Shown piece after piece: positions 9,862 through 18,519 of a stretch of 21,977 nucleotides of DNA. The notes under the pieces were generated by a model. The model saw nothing but the letters and a program-made list of their open reading frames with translations. It was not told the DNA's origin and ran no database searches. Both the position numbers and the translations under genes were made by a program. Numbering within the stretch: the stretch's first letter is position 1; each line of letters begins with the position of its first letter. Source of the stretch: Plakobranchus ocellatus (Eukaryota > Mollusca > Gastropoda > Plakobranchidae); the NCBI GenBank assembly GCA_019648995.1, contig BLXT01008249.1, forward strand, positions 504,646 through 526,622. The letters run 5' to 3'.

Positions 9862-10080
9862 TGGTTCATCTGGTAGGGCAATAATCGCAGTTCAGCCGAG
9901 ACAATTTTCCATTGCTCCCCTGTGTCCATCATGTCTAAATGGGTCTCTTAAGACCTGACAAAAATAAAGGCTGTGAGGAAAGCAATAGCAAACGGCCTTA
10001 GAATGTGCTGTATGTCAAGAAAAAAAAGGACCCTACTCTTGGTTCTACAACGCTTTGACCAAGCATGGGACTCACTTTAT
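9862..10080 (+). mobile_element. tRNA-derived SINE, copy 2
   Basis: This copy aligns with the reverse complement of 1683-1902 along its body, ending at the same GGGACTCACTTTA. It retains an A-box-like TGGTTCATCTGGTAGGGC (9862-9879), close to the tRNA pattern TGGCTCAGTTGGTAGAGC. Its B box has decayed to GCAGTTCAGCCGAG, whereas copy 1 keeps an intact B box but no evident A box. Together they define a tRNA-headed SINE of roughly 220 bp or more. The GC-rich sequence at 9795-9861 may belong to it. Confidence 0.75.
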
Positions 10081-10610
10081 ACTTCAGGGACAGATTCCCT
10101 TGACAGAAATTTCAGGATGCGCTCAATAGCTATTGCGTTACCAACGTGTTAACTTGAATATTTTGAGAAGAAATGCCTGAAATAACAATAATAAAATAAT
10201 GAAGTTGGACAACTTTTGTAATGCACAATGCTTTTGTAATATTGAGAGGATGAAAGTGAAAGGATAAAAGAGAAATAACACAAGAAATGAGAACACTGAC
10301 TGTTTAAAGTTTTCTCTCACTTTTCTCAGTATGTCTAACTACATCTACGATTTCTAGAGTTTCACAGTGTACCTGGATAGCGTGTGTGGAAAAAAAAAGG
10401 GGGAGGGGGAGGGGTTGGAAGGGCACTCGGCTCGTGGTGCCACAATGGCGAAGACTCGACTCTGAGATATGCAGCGAATTTCTGTCACGAGTTTTAGCCC
10501 GCCTCCGACAGTGGCCTGAAAACCTGAGATCATCTTTGTTGCGAACTGATGTAAAGGCCCACATCAAAAATCAAACCATCACACAGTCGAGAAAGAATAA
10601 TAGCAAAAAC
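10081..10610. other. Intergenic DNA with a GC-richer block before the assembly gap
   Basis: From about 10386 to 10530 base composition rises well above the surroundings. The frames open here run into the unknown bases and are not credible genes. It could be part of another repeat cut by the gap. Family not recognised. Confidence 0.5.
10399..10423 (+). other. G-quadruplex-type motif
   Basis: G5-A-G5-A-G4-TTGGAA-G3 on the + strand meets the simple pattern of four runs of three or more G with loops of at most seven bases. It directly follows a run of nine A. Confidence 0.7.
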
Positions 10611-10920
10611 NNNNNNNNNNNNNNNNNNNNNNNNNNNNNNNNNNNNNNNNNNNNNNNNNNNNNNNNNNNNNNNNNNNNNNNNNNNNNNNNNNNNNNNNNN
10701 NNNNNNNNNNNNNNNNNNNNNNNNNNNNNNNNNNNNNNNNNNNNNNNNNNNNNNNNNNNNNNNNNNNNNNNNNNNNNNNNNNNNNNNNNNNNNNNNNNNN
10801 NNNNNNNNNNNNNNNNNNNNNNNNNNNNNNNNNNNNNNNNNNNNNNNNNNNNNNNNNNNNNNNNNNNNNNNNNNNNNNNNNNNNNNNNNNNNNNNNNNNN
10901 NNNNNNNNNNNNNNNNNNNN
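10611..10920. other. Assembly gap (310 N)
   Basis: Unknown bases. The right edge is a 21-base A run (10921-10941), so the break probably lies in low-complexity or repeat sequence. Its true length may differ from 310. Confidence 0.98.
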
Positions 10921-11155
10921 AAAAAAAAAAAAAAAAAAAAAGGATAAATGAAAATGACAGTAATTGATAACGGTAAAGATGGTGATAATAGATTTCATAA
11001 TGATGATAATGAAGGCGAAGACATCGAATACAGCGATACTAGTAGCAAAGATATATTGATCGCAAAATTTAATATCACCGCAATGATGACAAAGCAACCA
11101 ATCAGGAAATTATACCTGAATGGGATTATTTAGTTTTAAATGTAATGCCAAAAAG

Positions 11156-11411
11156 ATATGAAGAGTACAATAGAAAAACAGGCATAGTCACAGTAGGATA
11201 CTTTTGAGAAAATTCAATTTTTGACTCAGCATGTCATTCAATGTTTAACTAGTCACGCCGTTATCTCTTTGCACTCATGACTCGGGATGTTTTCTTATTT
11301 TAGTGATACTTTTTTAAGAGGTAGTAAATGTTGTGAACTAACACCCCACGGGCATAATGCAAAATTACATAATATGTGACTATGCCTGTTTTTCCATTGT
11401 ACTCTTCATAT
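11156..11411. mobile_element. MITE-like element with 36-bp terminal inverted repeats
   Basis: The left arm 11156-11191 (ATATGAAGAGTACAAT, then GAAAAACAGGCATAGTCAC) is repeated inverted at 11376-11411 with one mismatch in 36. The 184-bp interior has no reading frame of note. Near-identical ends imply a young insertion or strong constraint. No convincing target-site duplication was found outside the arms, so a plain hairpin or inverted duplication is the alternative. Confidence 0.65.
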
Positions 11412-11628
11412 GATTTCTTATAGTGGAAGAGAGGAGGGGGAAAAATGTAACCCCACTAAGTCTAGGGGAAAAATTCTTCCTCTTCGTATTAATTTACAAA
11501 AAGGGAAATGAGTCAATACACGTATAACCTCGATTCTGTAGAAAAGAGTAGAGTCCCCTGTTACTTTTACAAGCGTGCCTAGCAACACGGCTGACTGCAA
11601 GCTGAAGGAAGGACCCAAAGTCTGACTA

Positions 11629-11650
11629 TAGAATCTAGATCCAGATTCTA
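11629..11650. repeat. Short inverted repeat
   Basis: TAGAATCT-AGATCC-AGATTCTA has perfect 8-bp arms. No function is apparent. Confidence 0.8.
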
Positions 11651-12615
11651 GTCTTTTTTGTTGCGTGTCCGAACTGTTTTGGTGCAAGCAGTTAAATTAT
11701 TTTTTCAAAAAACAATATTTTACACAATTCTTAGTAAACAGGTAAATCATCATAATTCTCTTCTAATCTCCCTCATTTTATTTCCAACACACTAATCTAT
11801 AATATTTCAAGATGCCTCGATTAATAGACCTATGTAAATCGACTAGCCTAATGGATCTAGTTTTACCATCGTTCAATAATCTACACCTTTAGTGTAGGAT
11901 AAAGATGTAAATAAATCGTGCTTGAGATGGGGTATCAGAACATAAGAATAATATGATAAATCATTTTATAGTATGAGACTAATAATATTCATGAAAGCAA
12001 AAAAAAAAAAATCAAAACAAAAAACACCACCACCACTACCACCAAAAAAAGTAAAAAAAGAAAAAAAAAAAGAAAAGTTTTAGAAAGACTGGTTGTTTTT
12101 GTTTAGCGCTCTGAGATTTATTATCCGTGCAAGTATAATTAGAGGAGAAAAAGTGAAGCACTAAATATTTCTGATTTACTCCAAGTGGCAATAAATCTTT
12201 CCTCTTTCTCCCATATATACACATAGACACTTTTTGCTTACACAGATCTTGATTTATGCGCTGGATTTTTTTTTAATCACATCATGAAATCATTATAAAA
12301 ATATTACAGATGGATAAATGACGTCTTTGTGCCAAGCAAAATAAGATTTTTATTTAATTTTATTTTCTTCAATCACGATAAACTCTTAACTTTACTATGG
12401 AAAATAGAAGCTACAAAATCGTTCTGGGTATTTGTTGTCATTATCACTCTTTTGAACTATCCTTTTTTTTAAAAATCGTTTTAAAGTTGTCTGCCTTTTT
12501 CAATCAGTATTACCATAGAAATAAGGCACTTTTAGAAAGATAATTCTCTTGGTTGAAGTTATAAACTATGGAATGTTTGTGTTTTCTTATGTTTGACTCA
12601 ACTAAAATCTTTAGC

Positions 12616-12837
12616 ATGCAGAGACAAAGATCTCCAGCCTTCCGTTCTATGGTGAGGGGTGCTACTGGTGGTGGTGAGGTTTGGTCGCACACCAATGAAG
12701 ATGTGAAAATGAGCCAGTATGGGTGGAGATGTAAGAACAGTGAGGACCTGTACTCTACAGATGTACTTATTGGCAACTGGAATGAGGAGAGATGGGACCT
12801 GAAAGAGATCAAGAGGAATCACCCTCTACCTTCACAG
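12616..12837 (+). CDS. CFAP68: CFAP68 exon 1 (first coding exon in window)
   Basis: 74 codons from ATG 12616 to the donor cag|gttgta. They carry the conserved EVW, QYGWRC and GNWNEERWDL motifs. The frame is open further upstream to ATG 12568. Confidence 0.88.
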
Positions 12838-15240
12838 GTTGTAGAGCTCTTTTTTGTACACACTTATTTTGGATGCATATCTATGAGGTAAGGGTTTGGG
12901 GGGAGCGCAGACCATAGAGTATCAGTGATGCAGTTCTCATACTTGTTGGTAAAGATAGCTTTATATGCATAATAATTTATTGTATCTTGTCTAAAACTGT
13001 TTGAATATTTTTGGAGAAAGGAGATATAGAGTAAAAAGCAATTTATATTTGTATTATTTTTATTCTCATTATTTCATATGATATGATTAGAAACAATGCA
13101 GCGTGAGATAATTGTTTTGTTATCTGATATGAACATTCCGCTGCTTCTCAGTCTTTTCAGTGACATTTGTCAAGCTTGCAGCTCCATAAAAAAAAAATAA
13201 TGATAAGAAAACAAAAATAAGCAACCCTAGAACAAGAATGTTTTTTTTTCCACCACACTGGAAAGCTTCAAATGGTTTTTATTGTAATTTCCTTTTTACC
13301 TATCAAACTAGCTAGTCAGGCTAATTAAAAAAGTTAATCATGTGGCCCATAAAAAAGTAAAAAGCAACTCCAACATTTTTTTTTCATAGCTGTAGTTGCA
13401 TAATCAATCAAGAATGAGCCTGCTAAAATTTGGCTTTTGTCAAAATATGAGGCTGAAACATGCATTTCTTTATTTTATAGAAAATATTATTCACCTTCCC
13501 CTTTTCCCATGCTATTGATGTAAATTATATTGATGTAGCTTGTGCTAAAAAAAAAAAATTCAATATATACGTCACTGAAGAAGATTCTGTCACTCAGTTT
13601 TGTATAACATGCCAGCTTTTATTACTACATTGCTCCTTTGAAGCAGACCATCGCATGATTTCAAGGGATTGTGTGTCAAATTCAATTTCAATAATTGAAA
13701 TTGTAAAGAAACAAAAACAAACTTATAGTATAGTATATGATAGTATAATTATGCTTGAGCTTTTAATGTGGAAAAATAGTTCTACAGGCTGTAGTTCAAT
13801 CTAAAACGGGAACGAAAGAACAAAATAATATTAGAGTTACAACTTTTTTTCAACTTCCCTTCATTCTAATTCTCTTTCAAATTAATTTAGAAGCTTATTT
13901 TTGCAATTTTATAATGTGCTTCTTTTGTGTCATTATACAGTTTGATCACTACTACACTCCTACTGCAGCTGAAAGTTATAACAAAGATCCTGTTCATATG
14001 TATCCAAAAGATCTCAAAATGCTCAAAGGTACAGGTTATTTTCCTTTGAGATTGTAGAGTTACCTACCCATTATTTTGCAAACTTGTCCAAATTTTGTTG
14101 TTTGTTGAGCAAATAAGTTATGAAAAAAAGTATTATAATTATTTCATTTGCTGAGGCCATAGCCAAATTAAAAACCTGCCTTATATCCTTAATTTTGTGA
14201 CGGAACCAGCTAGTTCTTAATATTCAGAAAAAAGGACAGATTATTGATCATGTGTATTTTAAAATTATTTAATCATATTTTTAGCTTGTGGCTTATTAAT
14301 CTAATGTTGCTCATTTTTCTAGTGTGGTCCTGCTAACCACATGTATAAAATAATTAATAATTAATTATAAGAATTATTATAACTTAAAACAAACAAAAAA
14401 ACCCCCAAAACATACAGTTATAAGATTCGTTTCACTAACTCATTAATTATATTGTTTTAGTAAATGAAGAAAGAATAATTGTTGGCTTAGTGATCAAATG
14501 ACTCAATTTATAACAATGAAAATTCTTTGAGCAGTTGCTTCACATTGAAAAAAAATTTCAAAAATGTAGAAACTACACTTCTACTTGGTGTTTGACTCTT
14601 GAATGAAAATCACAAATTTTCTCCTAAGAATAGCATAAAATCAAAAGCAAATAAGTGTATAGTTATGTTATAGACTACTTGTACGTTTTCGTTGTCCGTA
14701 GTAATAGTCTTTACGTGTACGTATCAATAGCCAGTTCCCGCCTCGGGCATCAATGTAAACAAGTACTGAGTAAAGATCGCACGCACATAGCACGGTGTCC
14801 TCGCTTTCTTGATATATATATATCCAATAATATTACCCAATAATATTACAATAAGCACCAAAACATCTAATGACCACCTTCTAAAGCCTTGCTTGTAAGT
14901 TAACAATCATGTCTGTTCTTACACCTGAATATTTTGTAGCTAATAATGTCTCTATCACCTTTTCTATACCCATCCATTTTTGCATCTATTAGTTACTTAT
15001 ACAGAAAATTATATCTCTTAAAATTCAGTTCTTTTTCTTTTTTGTTTTTTTATATGCATCTTCGCAGAACGACTCCCTCATGCGTTCTCTGCACATCAAC
15101 CTGAGCTTGACCCACCCATGCATCAGGCTTACTGCAATTCATGGCAAACGACTCAGCGTGCGTCTTATCTTGATCCCAAATTGAGACTTGAGCCAATGGC
15201 TTGTCCACATGCTGAGGAAACACCAAATCCTTGTCAGTGA
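12616..15240 (+). CDS. CFAP68: CFAP68 (C11orf1 family) ciliary microtubule inner protein, three exons
   Basis: Exons 12616-12837, 13941-14028 and 15068-15240 join in frame (phases 0 and 1) into 160 residues ending in TGA. The protein matches human C11orf1/CFAP68 along most of its length: EVW (21-23), QYGWRC (34-39), GNWNEERWDL (53-62; human GNWNQERYDL), LPSQFDHYY (71-79; human LPSQFGHYF) and HQPELDPP (113-120, identical in human). In mammals this protein sits inside the doublet microtubules of motile cilia. No signal peptide or membrane segment is visible. The start is uncertain: an in-frame ATG at 12568 would add 16 residues (MECLCFLMFDSTKIFS), while ctttag just before 12616 could instead be a splice acceptor. 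The gene is convergent with RSPH1. Confidence 0.92.
12838..13940 (+). other. CFAP68 intron 1
   Basis: AT-rich intron with A and T runs and a perfect 9-bp hairpin at 13683-13703. Nothing exon-like seen. Confidence 0.8.
13683..13703. repeat. Perfect 9-bp inverted repeat (TAA loop)
   Basis: CAATTTCAA-TAA-TTGAAATTG inside CFAP68 intron 1. It is AT-rich, so chance is possible. Confidence 0.85.
13941..14028 (+). CDS. CFAP68: CFAP68 exon 2
   Basis: The acceptor is cattatacag and the donor gtacag. Twenty-nine codons plus one base encode FDHYYTPTAAESYNKDP and the following KDLKMLK. It joins the SQ of exon 1 to give the conserved PSQF.HY motif. Confidence 0.92.
14029..15067 (+). other. CFAP68 intron 2
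   Basis: Mostly AT-rich. A stretch at about 14690-14805 is noticeably richer in GC and CpG and may be a remnant of an unidentified repeat. Two 12-base AATAATATTACC-type direct repeats lie at about 14826-14850. Confidence 0.6.
15068..15240 (+). CDS. CFAP68: CFAP68 terminal exon
   Basis: The acceptor is cttcgcag. Two bases complete a split Glu codon; the exon then encodes RLPHAFSAHQPELDPPMHQ and a further C-terminal stretch, ending in TGA at 15238-15240. HQPELDPP fixes the identity. The tail beyond it (about 40 residues) is longer than in the human protein. Confidence 0.92.
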
Positions 15241-16505
15241 ATTCTTTAAGCCCAAGTGTTTTGATTTTAGAAACCTCTTTTTTCTGTTTAAAGCTATCAA
15301 TCTGGTATGTCTTGCCTTGGTGCTTAAGGCTTGATAGAAAACTATGTTGAAACGAAAAAAGGCTTTACTTTTGTCTCAAATGTATAGATCTAAAGTGAAT
15401 ACATTGTGGAGATAATTTGAGAGGAAAATGAGGAATAGGATTTAAGAGTCTTAGAATTTTCTTCAAAGCCAATCACTTTAAAGTTGTCTAGAGTGTCTAA
15501 CATAACCAGTGAAAGAAAAAAAAATTGATTCAAGCTGTTTTCATCATCTTTTGACTTGTTTTACTCATATTGAATGACAAATACTCCTTTATTTGTCTCA
15601 CCTGTCTCACATTTTGTAATTTGCCTGGTAATGAGTATCATTTCTGTATTAATTTAAGCCTGCCTCAAACTTGTGTTGCATGTATCAGTATTTCCATTTT
15701 ACAAATATGTGTCATCTTTTCAGTATTAATCTTAGGTATGTAGTTGTCCTGAAGATTTCATACTTTGCTCGTGTATATTTTTACAATTTTTTTGCTTTAT
15801 GAATATGGTTTTCATGCATTTCAATATCCTATCAGTATCCAGTATTCTATTTTGAGGTCTCACTCTCTTTTGAATCAGCAAACCAGTATTATTATACGAG
15901 ATTCTTGTTGAAAGAGAATTCAAAGTAGAAAAAGGGATAGTTTAGCTTAGGAAAATTTTAATTTTTTTTCATATTGCCTATAGTCACGGCATGCCTGTAG
16001 GTATTTAAAAAATGTATTGTCTTTTGCCCAAAAGCATTGCAATATCTGACCATGACAATAAGCTGAAAATTTCATATTTTCTCTTTTTAAAATTTATTTG
16101 CTCATATCATTTATTACATAACTTTGCTACCCTTTTCCATCCTATGTTTAATCAAATGGAAACAGAAAAACTTATTACTATAAACATGTATAAATGGATG
16201 TTTGTGCCTTCTTAAAATTTACTTACTTTAAGTATCATTTTATCAAACTTGCATTATTTTAATGAATGCCTACTTAAGATCATTGATTTCGGATATTTAA
16301 GAAAAGCTAGTATTGGCTGTACATTTTGAAGGTGTACAATTTTAGAATTTTATTTCTTGAAAATTTTTCAAAACTGCATTTTAAACAAACTTGTAGGCCC
16401 CTACATCTTTTGCCTCTCTTACCATGCAAAGCTTTTAGTCACTCATATTGTGTCTGCAACACTGAGAAACCATGTTTTTAATATCATTGAAATGTTTTAG
16501 TACAG

Positions 16506-16511
16506 AATAAA
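16506..16511 (+). terminator. Candidate CFAP68 poly(A) signal AATAAA
   Basis: This is the first AATAAA I found on the + strand after the CFAP68 stop, about 1.27 kb downstream, followed by T-rich sequence. A non-canonical signal nearer the stop is equally possible. Confidence 0.3.
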
Positions 16512-17903
16512 ACATTTTTTCACTCAATTGGTCTTTTTTTTTTTAATCGATTCAAAAAGTTTTTCACCTATCGAGTTTCAAAGTGAAAATAAAAATGAAG
16601 GAGGCTAAATATTTTTTAAAAATCTTCGTTCATCTTTTGTAAGCTTGAGCAAAAGCAATCCTACAAAAATAGTGGATAACCAATTGTGCAAAGTAACAGC
16701 ATTATATGATATGTTTCTTCTTTAAACACTTTGATGTTTTCATTCATCAGAAGGTTTTGGTTGTCCAACTTCAGAAATTTTAAGTCTTATCAAATGAGAA
16801 AATCACAAATGACAATGATGATTCAAAACTATGTCAGCATGGCACATTCAAGTTAGCATGATGAAGCCTTGTTAATAAAAATTCTTTTTTAACTACTGTT
16901 GCTGTGTTTAGAAAAACCTCTTTTTTTTTTTTTCATTCTATTTAACAAGTACATTTTAAATCAATTCACCCGTTAGAACTAAAAAACTCTGCTAACACAT
17001 TTATTTCAAGAACATCGGCATATAGTTTCTCAGCCCATTAGTGTAATGACACTAAGCTACGCTTCAACATATGTCAGAGTAGTGACAAATTACATGCTAC
17101 ATGAATGTACATCCTAACATGCATTTTTTTTTAATAAACAAGAGAAAACAATTTTTAACCCAGAGGTACTCAAATACTGACATTTAGCCAGCACCAGCTC
17201 AGTTTTGAAATCTGATAAAAGTGGCTTCACTGGTATGAAGTAACTTCTTAATCATTGTTTCGAGTTATAAAATTTAAGAAAAATCTTGTTGGTAGACACG
17301 AAAGTATTTTTTTAATTTCAAGTGGTACAGAAACAAAAAAAAAAGCAAACCAAAATTGAAAAGGTAGATAGCAATTAAATCTTTTCAGACATATGCTGGT
17401 ATTGGCGCTAATTTTCACTTCATTAGGACGTATGGCGATATATTGGCGCTGACACGTCTCTCTATTCTTGTCTCTTAAGCACGAATTCCGTCTGCATCCC
17501 AAAAAAAATCCGTCTTGAAAAAGTTAATCACAGTGCTTTCCAGGCTTTCCAGAAACCTAATCCTCTGTAGAAAAAAAAGGAAAGTTTTGAAGGCACAACG
17601 CTAAAACCAATAACAAACATACAAACACAAACAACAAAACCCATTGTTGCGCCCCAAAAAATTGCTGCTCACTATGTTGGAAACTTGACAAAACATAAAA
17701 TTTTAAGAAACAAATCTTACATATCATCAAAAGGCAACACTGATGCTTATATTTGCCATATCATATTCATATAATGTCTGGTATTTATTCTCTCTCACAA
17801 TAAAAATGCACAATAATTCAGATTTGTCAGGCACAATACAATTGTGTTCTAGTGATTATCAAAGATAATCATCTGTTGGTTATCATCAGAGCACTACTTT
17901 TTC

Positions 17904-17909
17904 TTTATT
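17904..17909 (-). terminator. Candidate RSPH1 poly(A) signal AATAAA
   Basis: Minus-strand AATAAA about 260 bases beyond the RSPH1 stop. A second lies at 17784-17789. Either could direct 3' end formation. Confidence 0.4.
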
Positions 17910-18169
17910 TTTCCAGAATTAAAAGGAAAAAAACATACTTGGCTAAAAAAAATACATTTACTTTTCCATAAATACTTGTACTCTTTTCACAATTGAACAT
18001 AAAAGATTGTTTTTATAAAGAATGGACATTATAAATTGATTAGAACAATCTATGTCTTTGACTGGAAGATATAATATGTTCAAAATTTAAAAAAAATGGA
18101 CGGTAAGTATACTCAAGTTGTAAATATTTCCAAAACTCATTTTCAAAATTCCTATTGGTTTCCCATTGT

Positions 18170-18519
18170 TTAGCCTTCCTCCTCAGCAGGGGGCGCTGCA
18201 GCCTCTGATTCTTCTCCTGCTGGAGCTTCTGTTCCCTCTCCACCCTCAGTGGCTTCTCCTTCACCGCCAGCAGTCGTCTCTCCTTCCCCTCCTTCTCCTC
18301 CTTCACCTCCACCCTCTTCAGCTGTGCCACCTTCTGTTGCACCTTCTTCATTTTCTGCTGCTTCTGCTGCTGCCTTTGCTGCTGCTTCTTCAGCTGCTGC
18401 AGCCTCTGCTTTAGCTGCTTCCTCAGCAGCTGCCGCTGCTGCAGCCTCAGCTGCCAATCGCTCTTCTTCCTCTTTCCTCGCTTGCTCTTCTGCTTCAGCC
18501 CTTGCCAACTCTTCAGCCT
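18170..18519 (-). CDS. RSPH1: RSPH1 terminal exon: Ala/Glu/Gly-rich tail
   Basis: The minus-strand acceptor is cattcattcag. The exon completes a split Glu codon and encodes 115 further residues to a TAA (18172-18170). Composition shifts along it: charged [15 protein letters not shown], then Ala blocks with Glu and Lys, then Gly/Glu repeats of the GGEGGEG type, ending PPAEEEG. Unlike the human acidic tail, this one is dominated by Ala and Gly. GCT/GCA-type codon runs make other frames and the opposite strand open too; those are artefacts. Confidence 0.88.

Larger units (their letters stand above)
10942..12567. other. Intergenic DNA upstream of CFAP68
   Basis: The region holds a GAT/AAT-rich stretch just after the gap (about 10942-11030), the 11156-11411 inverted-repeat element, a short palindrome (11629-11650) and A-rich runs at 12000-12072. 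The CFAP68 promoter and any 5' untranslated exon should be here, but no TATA box or initiator could be assigned with confidence. Confidence 0.6.
15241..18169. other. Region between convergent CFAP68 and RSPH1 3' ends
   Basis: AT-rich non-coding DNA that must hold both 3' untranslated regions. Candidate AATAAA signals on the + strand are at 16506, 16588 and 16874. On the - strand they are at 17904-17909 and 17784-17789. The open frames here have no family resemblance. Confidence 0.7.

Noticed and set aside
10386-11097. Long open frames of 193 and 172 residues on both strands
   Set aside because: Most of their length is the run of unknown bases. They are artefacts of the gap.
12510-12822. Minus-strand open frames antisense to CFAP68 exon 1
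   Set aside because: They are shadows of a conserved exon, with no family resemblance of their own.
14826-14850. Two copies of TAATATTAC, the nonanucleotide of rolling-circle origins in CRESS-type DNA viruses
   Set aside because: There is no GC-rich stem around it and no Rep-like frame nearby. The word is close to chance expectation in DNA this AT-rich, and the second copy is explained by a 13-base tandem duplication.
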